Below are positions 1 through 6,031 of a DNA stretch of 10,904 nucleotides, one piece after another. The DNA is from Acidobacteriaceae bacterium. GTDB lineage: Bacteria > Acidobacteriota > Terriglobia > Terriglobales > SbA1. The notes beneath the pieces are model-generated. The model was given only the letters and a program-made list of their open reading frames with translations, was not told the origin of the DNA and did not search any database. Both the position numbers and the translations under genes were made by a program. The stretch is from positions 544 through 11,447 of the forward strand of contig PLEA01000493.1 of NCBI GenBank assembly GCA_003136335.1. The letters run 5' to 3'. The number at the start of each line of letters is the position of its first letter. The stretch's first letter is position 1.

Positions 1-336
1 GGGATCGGCATCATGAACATCATGCTGGTCACGGTAACCGAGCGGACACGCGAAATCGGCGTCCGCATGGCATTGGGGGCGCAGCGCAACACGGTCCTGA
101 AAATGGTCTTGCGAGATGCTTCAATCCTGCTCGCAATCGGAATTGCCATTGGTACGGGCGCTGCCCTGGCCACAGCTTCCGTCCTGCAAAGCATGCTGTA
201 CGGCACCAGTTCGCGAAACCCGATGGTGCTCATTGAGGTCTGTATCGCGGTGGCACTGGCGGGGCTTCTGGCGGCCTATATTCCAGCATTCCGTGCCGCC
301 CGAGTCGATCCCATGGTGGCGTTGCGCTACGAGTAG
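1..336 (+). CDS. MacB/FtsX-type ABC transporter permease, C-terminal fragment (5' end outside window)
   Basis: The reading frame is open from base 1, so the gene begins upstream of the window; the Met at 13 is internal. What remains (about 111 residues) is the last part of an FtsX domain. It has the end of a membrane helix running into 'GIGIMNIMLVTVTERTREIG', the coupling-helix region 'VRMALGAQ', then two further predicted membrane helices (about bases 118-190 and 226-290), and it ends 'RVDPMVALRYE'. The MNIMLV-VTERTREIG segment resembles classical MacB, whereas the end matches the duplicated permeases that follow, so it may be an intermediate form. Such proteins sit in the inner membrane and transmit ATPase motion to periplasmic domains. 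The next gene starts 13 bp after its TAG stop, which suggests one operon. Whether the complete protein is a 4-helix MacB-type or an 8-helix permease cannot be told from this piece. Confidence 0.88.
   Translation, partial: GIGIMNIMLVTVTERTREIGVRMALGAQRNTVLKMVLRDASILLAIGIAIGTGAALATASVLQSMLYGTSSRNPMVLIEVCIAVALAGLLAAYIPAFRAARVDPMVALRYE
301..336 (+). repeat. Permease C-terminal coding repeat, copy A
   Basis: The last 36 bases of the first permease (coding RVDPMVALRYE and stop) are closely matched at 2738-2773 and 5257-5292. Copies A and C share GATCCCATGGTGGCG exactly. This is conserved coding sequence at the 3' ends of paralogous genes rather than a mobile repeat. Confidence 0.7.
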
Positions 337-342
337 AAGGAG
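337..342 (+). promoter_or_regulatory. Ribosome binding site of the first full permease
   Basis: AAGGAG lies directly after the TAG stop of the preceding permease. Two adjacent ATG codons follow at 347 and 350. The spacing is 4 nt to the first and 7 nt to the second, so 350 is the better-placed start; the family's usual N-terminus (MNxLLQDLRYA) also favours 350. Confidence 0.7.
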
Positions 343-349
343 ACGAATG

Positions 350-2773
350 ATGAATGGCCTGCTGCAAGACCTTCGCTACGCACTGCGCCAGTTGCGCAAG
401 AGCCCGGGCTTCGCCGGCACCGCGATTCTGGTGCTGACTCTAGGAATTTCCGCGAGTGTGTCCATCTTTGGCTTCGTGGATGCCGCGCTAATCAAGCCTT
501 TACCGTACGCGAGTCCCAACCGGCTGGTGGAAGTGACGGAAAGTGTTCCGATGATTCCCCGCGCCGACCTTTCTTATCCTGACTATCTCGACTGGAAAAG
601 ACTCAACCAGGTCTTCAGTTCGATGGATGTCTACAACGGAACCGGTTACCTGATGCGCACTCCCACAGGCACCGAGCCGGTGCCCGGTATTCGAGTGAGT
701 GATGGGTTCTTTCATACCTTAGGTATTACTCCTGTGCTCGGACGCGATTTTTATACTGGCGAGGATTTGCCTGCGGCGCCCCGGACCGTGATCTTGAGCT
801 ACGCCACTTGGCAGAAACGTTATGCCGGAAGGAAAGATGTGGTCGGGGAAACGGTTACCCTGAGCGGCATTCCACACACGATTGTGGGAGTGTTGCCTCA
901 GGACTTCCAATTCGCTCCCAGAGGGAGCGCTGAGTTCTGGACCACGCTTCACGCCTCCGACCCCTGCGCTCTTCGGCGAAGCTGCCATAACTTCACCGGG
1001 ATAGGACGGCTCAAGGATGGCCTCTCCGTCGAGGCCGCCTTGGCAAACATGAAGTCGATTGCTCGTCAACTGGAAATACAGTATCCCAACGACAATCGCG
1101 GTCAGGGGGCAAGCGTGCTGTCCCTGTCCGAAGCGATTGTTACGGATATCCGCCCCATCCTGCTGGTGCTGTTTAGCGGTGCGGGACTGTTGCTCGTCAT
1201 CGCCTGCGCGAATGTGTCGAGCTTGCTGTTAGTCCGCTCCGAGGTCCGCAAGCGTGAGATTGCGGTGCGCGGGGCGCTCGGTGCGTCACGCGCCCGGCTG
1301 ATTCGACAGTTTATTACGGAGGGGCTGGTCCTGGTAGCGGCAGGCACGTTGCTTGGACTTGTGGTTGCGGCGGGAGCCATGCAAATCCTCACTCGCTTGA
1401 TCTCCAAGGACATGATGGCGAGCATGCCATATCTAAGCGGCCTCGGAATGAATTCTCACGTGCTGCTTTTTGCCGGTGCCGTCTCCGTGTTCGCAGCGGC
1501 TCTCTTCTCTCTTCCGCCCATCGTGCGCCTGCCTCTGACGAAACTGCGAGAAGGACTAACCGACGGTGGTCGCGGTTACGCCGGAACTTTGTGGCGCCGC
1601 TTTGGCTCCAACCTGGTCGTCGTCGAGCTTGCGATTGCTGTCATTCTCCTGGTTGGCGCGGGACTCTTGGGCAAGAGCTTCTATCGCTTGCTCCACGTAG
1701 AGGTCGGATTCCAGCCCGATCATCTGGCCACGGTGCAAGTGGCGTTATCCGGTGCCAGCTACCCAAAGGACGAGCAGATCGTCGCGGCCGAGCGGCAGAT
1801 CATAAGCCGCATCGCAAGCTTACCGGGTGTGCAATCTGTGGGCATCTCCAGTGTGTTGCCCGTGAGCTTTAATGGCAACACCACTTGGATCAGGATCGTG
1901 GGCCAGCCATACAACGGGGAACATAATGAGGTGAACCAACGCGATGTCAGCTCCGCTTTCTTCACCACATTGCGGGCAAAGCTGTTGCGGGGCCGTTACT
2001 TCTCCGACGCTGAAGATGCTTCGAAACCTTCTGTGGTCATCATCAACCAAGCGCTGGCCAGGAAGTACTTCCCAGGGCAGGATCCGATCGGCAAGAAGCT
2101 GGGCGACACTGACCTTTCGCCAAAGTCGATCACCGAAATCATTGGCGTGGTGGAAGACGTTAAAGATGGTGCCCTGGATTCGGAGATCTGGCCGGCTGTT
2201 TATTATCCATTCAACCAAAATACCGACACTTATTTCTCTCTCATTGTGCGTACGTCGCAAGCCGAGCAATCCCTGCTGCCCACGCTGGTCACCGCGATCC
2301 ATGAGATCGATCCTGGCATTGGCACAATGAACGAGACAACCATGATCGACAGAATCAACGACTCGCCGACAGCATATCTCCACCGTTCCTCGGCCTGGCT
2401 GGTGGGGGGCTTCGCGTCAGTTGCATTGTTGCTGGGGGTGGTCGGTCTCTACGGCGTAATCGCCTATTCGGTAAACCAGAGAACCCGGGAAATCGGCGTT
2501 CGCATGGCGCTTGGCGCACAGCGTAGCTCGGTATATCAGCTCATCATGAAAGAGGCCGGCTGGTTGGCGGGAGTGGGAATTTCGGCGGGCATTCTATGCT
2601 CCATCGGCGCAGCCACCCTGATTCGCGGGCTGCTTTTTGGGGTGCGATCCTGGGACGCGGCAACCCTGGCCGCAGTAGCGGCTGTACTCGCGATCTCGGC
2701 GCTGGTCGCTTCTTACATTCCCGCACGTCGCGCCGCAAAGGTCGACCCTATGGTAGCGCTGCGTTACGAGTGA
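350..2773 (+). CDS. ADOP-type (duplicated MacB/FtsX) ABC transporter permease 1
   Basis: This is an 807-residue inner-membrane permease made of two MacB-like halves. The start follows an AAGGAG at 7 nt; ATG at 347 is a one-codon-longer alternative. The N-terminus 'MNGLLQDLRYALRQLRKSPG' is the hallmark of the acidobacterial duplicated orphan permeases. By eye there are eight membrane helices: about residues 21-47, 267-298, 321-347 and 371-391 in the first half, and 421-444, 679-707, 736-766 and 770-797 in the second. A large periplasmic MacB_PCD-like domain follows the first helix of each half. Both halves carry the post-helix motif 'REI(A/G)VR-ALGA', which in MacB-type permeases contacts the ATPase. 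The C-terminus is 'KVDPMVALRYE'. The protein lacks an ATPase domain and probably uses the separate ATPase encoded downstream. Substrate is unknown. Two 4-helix FtsX units in one chain could form a complete pseudo-dimeric transporter; that is inference. Confidence 0.93.
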   Translation: MNGLLQDLRYALRQLRKSPGFAGTAILVLTLGISASVSIFGFVDAALIKPLPYASPNRLVEVTESVPMIPRADLSYPDYLDWKRLNQVFSSMDVYNGTGYLMRTPTGTEPVPGIRVSDGFFHTLGITPVLGRDFYTGEDLPAAPRTVILSYATWQKRYAGRKDVVGETVTLSGIPHTIVGVLPQDFQFAPRGSAEFWTTLHASDPCALRRSCHNFTGIGRLKDGLSVEAALANMKSIARQLEIQYPNDNRGQGASVLSLSEAIVTDIRPILLVLFSGAGLLLVIACANVSSLLLVRSEVRKREIAVRGALGASRARLIRQFITEGLVLVAAGTLLGLVVAAGAMQILTRLISKDMMASMPYLSGLGMNSHVLLFAGAVSVFAAALFSLPPIVRLPLTKLREGLTDGGRGYAGTLWRRFGSNLVVVELAIAVILLVGAGLLGKSFYRLLHVEVGFQPDHLATVQVALSGASYPKDEQIVAAERQIISRIASLPGVQSVGISSVLPVSFNGNTTWIRIVGQPYNGEHNEVNQRDVSSAFFTTLRAKLLRGRYFSDAEDASKPSVVIINQALARKYFPGQDPIGKKLGDTDLSPKSITEIIGVVEDVKDGALDSEIWPAVYYPFNQNTDTYFSLIVRTSQAEQSLLPTLVTAIHEIDPGIGTMNETTMIDRINDSPTAYLHRSSAWLVGGFASVALLLGVVGLYGVIAYSVNQRTREIGVRMALGAQRSSVYQLIMKEAGWLAGVGISAGILCSIGAATLIRGLLFGVRSWDAATLAAVAAVLAISALVASYIPARRAAKVDPMVALRYE
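389..405 (+). repeat. Permease N-terminal coding repeat, copy 1
   Basis: The 17-base run CAGTTGCGCAAGAGCCC, coding QLRKSP near the start of permease 1, occurs identically at 2824-2840 in permease 2. The flanking 40 bases are also alike. It reflects paralogy of the two genes. Confidence 0.75.
2738..2773 (+). repeat. Permease C-terminal coding repeat, copy B
   Basis: Codes KVDPMVALRYE and a TGA stop. It has more synonymous changes (GACCCTATGGTAGCG) against copies A and C, but shares CTGCGTTACGAGTGA with copy C. Confidence 0.7.
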
Positions 2774-2784
2774 GGAAGAACAAT

Positions 2785-5292
2785 ATGAATGGACTTTTCC
2801 AGGATCTTCGTTACGCGGTGCGGCAGTTGCGCAAGAGCCCAGGTTTCACAACCGTGGCCGTCCTCACTCTTGCGCTTGGCATTGGAGCCAATACCGGCAT
2901 TTTCACGGTGGTGAATGGGCTTCTGCTTAAGATGCTGCCGGTCAGAGAGCCGCAGCAGTTGGTCGTAGTCGGCGATCCTACACGCGCCAACTCCCGTTCC
3001 AACGGAACGCCGCGCACGGATGTTTTCTCTTATCCGCTGTACAAGGAGCTTCGCGACCGGAACTCGGTTCTTACCGGACTGTGCGCGGCCGCCAGCGACC
3101 ATCATATTGAGGTGGATGCCGGCCAAGGTCAATTTCCTGACGAAAAAATTCTGGGACGCATGGTGAGCGGAAACTACTTTACTGTCCTCGGCCTCGAACC
3201 CGCCGCTGGACGGTTGTTCTCCGACGCTGACGACACGGCTGAAGGTGGCAATCCGGTAACGGTGCTGGGTTATGAGTATTGGCGGCGTAAGTTCGCACTT
3301 TCGTCAGCAATCATCGGTAAAGACATTCGCCTGAACGGGTATCCCTTCACCGTCATCGGCGTGGCGCCCCCTGGATTCGACGGCGATGTCGTCGGCGAAC
3401 GCATGGCTCTGTTTGTTCCCTTAAGCATGCAGCCGCAAATCGTCCGCGGCCGCAGCTGGCGCAATTCCGGAAACAATTCCTGGCTTTCGCTGATCGGGCG
3501 CTTGCAGTCAAACGTTACTCCTGCCAGGGCGGAAGCCAATCTGGATCTAGTGTTTCATCAGGCCGTTAAAGGAGATTATGGGGCGGCGCTCTCATCTGAC
3601 GACCGGAACGCGATTCACGATGATCACATAAGAGTATCTTCGGGCGGCGGGGGGATCTCTGCCCTGCGCGGCGACTACCGGATTCCGTTGCTGCTGCTGA
3701 TGGGCATTGTCGGTCTGGTCCTGCTGATTGCCTGCGTAAATGTTGCCAACCTGCTGCTGGCCCGGGCCTCCAGTCGAAGTCGCGAGATTGCAGTCCGCTT
3801 GGCCATCGGCGCCAATCAGCGGCGCCTGCTGCAACAGCTCCTGACTGAGAGCATGCTTCTAGGCCTTCTCGGCGGTATCACCGGTTCGCTACTGGCGATC
3901 GGGGGAGTACGGCTGCTGGTCGAACTTCTTGGAGCCAATACAACTCTTCCGCTGGCTCCCGACTGGCGCGTGCTCGCCTTCACCATCACGATTTCTCTGC
4001 TCACCGGAATTATCTTCGGCCTGGTGCCTGCGTTGCAGACACTGAGAGTACGCGTCACTCCCGCCTTAAAAAACGCGACTCGGTCGACTCCAGAACCGGG
4101 CTCCCGATTTACCTGGGGCAAGGGATTGATTGTGGGACAAGTCGCGCTCTCGCTTTTGGTGCTGTTTGCTGCGGGCCTGCTGGTCCGCAGCTTGCAAAAA
4201 TTAATGACGCAGAATTTCGGCTACTCCCGCGATCACCTCGTCATCGCGCGACTTGATCCGACCGGCGCGAGTTACAGCGCCGGAAACATGAAGCTGCTGG
4301 CCCAGGAGCTTGTCGCTCGCCTCGCGGCCGCACCCGGAGTGCGCGCCGTGACATATTCCACCAACGGATTGTTTGCCGGGACTGAATCCAGTGACGCGAT
4401 TATCGTCCCCGGCTTCAGCGCAAGCCGTCCTCGGGATCGAAGCGCGCTGGAAGATTACGTTGGACCGGATTACTTCGGGGCTGTGGGCATTCCCATTCTC
4501 GCGGGGCGGGACATTGAGGCGCGGGATACCGCTGCGTCAACGCGCGTTGCCGTCGTGAACGAAGCGATGGCTAAGCACTATTTTGCGGGACAAGATCCGA
4601 TCGGGCGCCAATTCATGATCGACGATCCGGATTGGCTCAACAAGCCGATTACGATCGTCGGCATCTCTCACAATGCCAAGGACCATGGCAGCGGCATCCG
4701 CGAAGAGGTCAAGCCGCGGTTCTACCTGGCTTTTCAGCAGGTGCCCGATCCTGAACAAATCGTGCTCGAGGCTCAGGTCAGTGGCGCACCCTCTGGGGCC
4801 GTTACGAGCGTGCTAGGACAGATCAAAGCTGCCGATCCTCGGCTGCCAATTTCATTCATCGAGACGCTCGACAACCTAGTCACCGACAGCGCCGGCGACC
4901 AGATCGCTCTGGCCAAGCTCTCGACATTCTTCGCGGGATTGGCATTGCTTCTCGCATGTGTCGGACTCTATGGAGTGATTTCCTACACCGTCGCTGGCCG
5001 CACGCGCGAAATCGGGTTGCGTATGGCGCTCGGAGCGCGGCGTGGCGACGTGATGCAATTGGTGCTTCGTGAAGGCATGCTGCTGGTGGCAGTCGGTCTC
5101 TTGACCGGAATTCCCTTGGCGCTTGCCAGCACTCGCCTTCTGCACACCTTCCTGTTTGGGTTGAAGAGTACAGACCCGCTCTCTTTGATTGCAGTTGTTT
5201 TGCTGCTGGGAATTGTGGCCGCAGTCGCGGGATTCATTCCCGCAAGGCGCGCATCCAGAATCGATCCCATGGTGGCGCTGCGTTACGAGTGA
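2785..5292 (+). CDS. ADOP-type (duplicated MacB/FtsX) ABC transporter permease 2
   Basis: This 835-residue permease is a paralogue of the preceding gene. The start ATG lies 11 bp after the upstream TGA, with a GAGGAAG ribosome site at 2772-2778 that overlaps that stop. The N-terminus 'MNGLFQDLRYAVRQLRKSPG' and the C-terminus 'RIDPMVALRYE' match its neighbour. Eight membrane helices are predicted by eye near residues 21-48, 299-327, 352-382, 396-421, 447-471, 712-737, 761-790 and 800-823, with a large periplasmic domain after helix 1 and after helix 5. Coupling-region motifs 'SREIAVRLAIGANQ' and 'TREIGLRMALGARR' follow helices 2 and 6. The first periplasmic domain (about residues 49-298) is clearly diverged from that of permease 1, whereas the membrane parts are alike, which suggests different periplasmic contacts or substrates. 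No ATPase domain is present; the ATPase gene follows after 28 bp. Confidence 0.94.
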   Translation: MNGLFQDLRYAVRQLRKSPGFTTVAVLTLALGIGANTGIFTVVNGLLLKMLPVREPQQLVVVGDPTRANSRSNGTPRTDVFSYPLYKELRDRNSVLTGLCAAASDHHIEVDAGQGQFPDEKILGRMVSGNYFTVLGLEPAAGRLFSDADDTAEGGNPVTVLGYEYWRRKFALSSAIIGKDIRLNGYPFTVIGVAPPGFDGDVVGERMALFVPLSMQPQIVRGRSWRNSGNNSWLSLIGRLQSNVTPARAEANLDLVFHQAVKGDYGAALSSDDRNAIHDDHIRVSSGGGGISALRGDYRIPLLLLMGIVGLVLLIACVNVANLLLARASSRSREIAVRLAIGANQRRLLQQLLTESMLLGLLGGITGSLLAIGGVRLLVELLGANTTLPLAPDWRVLAFTITISLLTGIIFGLVPALQTLRVRVTPALKNATRSTPEPGSRFTWGKGLIVGQVALSLLVLFAAGLLVRSLQKLMTQNFGYSRDHLVIARLDPTGASYSAGNMKLLAQELVARLAAAPGVRAVTYSTNGLFAGTESSDAIIVPGFSASRPRDRSALEDYVGPDYFGAVGIPILAGRDIEARDTAASTRVAVVNEAMAKHYFAGQDPIGRQFMIDDPDWLNKPITIVGISHNAKDHGSGIREEVKPRFYLAFQQVPDPEQIVLEAQVSGAPSGAVTSVLGQIKAADPRLPISFIETLDNLVTDSAGDQIALAKLSTFFAGLALLLACVGLYGVISYTVAGRTREIGLRMALGARRGDVMQLVLREGMLLVAVGLLTGIPLALASTRLLHTFLFGLKSTDPLSLIAVVLLLGIVAAVAGFIPARRASRIDPMVALRYE
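2824..2840 (+). repeat. Permease N-terminal coding repeat, copy 2
   Basis: An exact 17-base match to 389-405, at the same codon positions of the second permease. Together with the matching 3' ends it brackets each gene in homologous sequence. Confidence 0.75.
5257..5292 (+). repeat. Permease C-terminal coding repeat, copy C
   Basis: Codes RIDPMVALRYE and a TGA stop. It is nearly identical to copy A through the middle and to copy B at the end. Confidence 0.7.
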
Positions 5293-5310
5293 GAATAAAT
5301 TTGTGATTTC

Positions 5311-5315
5311 AGGAG
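5311..5315 (+). promoter_or_regulatory. Ribosome binding site of the ABC ATPase gene
   Basis: AGGAG is followed by a 5-nt spacer and ATG at 5321. This fixes the ATPase start. The same frame is open further upstream, but that stretch overlaps the end of permease 2 and lacks ATPase homology. Confidence 0.75.
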
Positions 5316-5320
5316 TGAAG

Positions 5321-6031
5321 ATGATTCAACTGAAAAATGTCGAACGCAGTTACAAAGCCGGCGCCGGACAAAGCTGGGTACTTCGCCGCATCAACCTGGA
5401 GATTCGGCAAGGTGAATTTATCACCATCATGGGGCCCTCGGGCGCCGGCAAGTCTTCTCTGTTAAATGTCCTGGCGCTGCTCGACGACGCCTGGCAAGGG
5501 GAGTACTGGTTTCGCGACGAAGCAGTCCACGAGATGAAGCGCAAGCAACGCGCGGAACTGGCAAAGCGGAATGTCGGGATGGTCTTCCAGAGCTATCACC
5601 TGCTCGACGACCTCACCGTTCAGGAAAACATCGACCTCCCGCTTTCTTACAAGGACGTTCCGCGTCGCGAGCGACAGAGCCTTGTGGCCGACACTTTGGA
5701 TCGCTTCCAGATCGTAGCCAAAAAGGATTTGTATCCCAGCCAGCTCTCGGGAGGCCAGCAGCAGTTGGTGGGAATCGCCCGCGCTGTGATTCACAAACCG
5801 CCGCTCTTGCTGGCCGACGAGCCCACGGGCAACCTTCACTCAGGTCAAGCCAAGGAGATTATGGAACTTTTTCGCGGACTGAACCAACAAGGAACGACCA
5901 TCGTGCAGGTCACCCACTCAGAGACGAATGCGAGCTACGGAAATCGCACCATTCAGTTGCGGGATGGATGGTTGGTGGGAGACACATCGAATCCCGCATT
6001 CGCCCAGCCCGCGGAGGTGAGCGCATCGTGA
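5321..6031 (+). CDS. MacB/LolD-type ABC transporter ATP-binding protein
   Basis: This is a 236-residue cytoplasmic ATPase, the normal length for a stand-alone MacB/LolD-class nucleotide-binding subunit. Visible motifs in order are Walker A GPSGAGKS (residues 38-45), Q-loop Q90 in 'GMVFQSYHLLDDLTVQENI', ABC signature LSGGQ (142-146), Walker B LLLADE (162-167) with catalytic E167, and switch His H199 in 'VQVTHSE'. All residues needed for ATP hydrolysis are present. Two positions depart from the usual MacB pattern: the D-loop reads 'TGNLHS' with His173 where Asp is normal, and the signature continues 'GGQQQLVGIARA' with Leu149 where Arg is usual. The gene lies between the tandem permeases and the TolC gene and overlaps the latter by 4 bp, so it most likely powers one or more of the permeases upstream. 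It is not a LolD of the lipoprotein pathway on context grounds, but this is inference. Confidence 0.95.
   Translation: MIQLKNVERSYKAGAGQSWVLRRINLEIRQGEFITIMGPSGAGKSSLLNVLALLDDAWQGEYWFRDEAVHEMKRKQRAELAKRNVGMVFQSYHLLDDLTVQENIDLPLSYKDVPRRERQSLVADTLDRFQIVAKKDLYPSQLSGGQQQLVGIARAVIHKPPLLLADEPTGNLHSGQAKEIMELFRGLNQQGTTIVQVTHSETNASYGNRTIQLRDGWLVGDTSNPAFAQPAEVSAS
6013..6020 (+). promoter_or_regulatory. Strong ribosome binding site that decides the GTG start of the TolC gene
   Basis: GGAGGTGA, a near-perfect Shine-Dalgarno sequence, lies inside the end of the ATPase gene, 7 nt before GTG at 6028. It favours this GTG over the upstream in-frame ATG at 5968, whose extra 20 residues are charged and would spoil the signal peptide. 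Confidence 0.8.

Noticed and set aside
116..349. Upstream extension of the frame of permease 1 to base 116
   Set aside because: It overlaps the end of the preceding permease in another frame and gives arginine/tryptophan-rich sequence with no permease features; the conserved N-terminus and ribosome site place the start at 350.
1820..2383. 187-codon open frame on the minus strand inside permease 1
   Set aside because: It is fully antisense to a gene with clear family features, and its composition (His/Arg/Asp-rich, no motifs) is typical of a shadow frame in GC-rich DNA.
2596..2784. Upstream extension of the frame of permease 2
   Set aside because: It overlaps the end of permease 1, and the conserved MNGLFQDLRYA start at 2785 has its own ribosome site.
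2774..2784. Search for promoters or terminators in the gaps between permease and ATPase genes (2774-2784 and 5293-5320)
   Set aside because: The gaps are only 11 and 28 bases and hold nothing beyond ribosome sites; no hairpin followed by a T-run was seen.
5968..6027. ATG at 5968 as the start of the TolC protein
   Set aside because: It would add 20 charged residues before the signal peptide and overlap the ATPase gene by 64 bases; GTG at 6028 has a strong ribosome site at ideal spacing.
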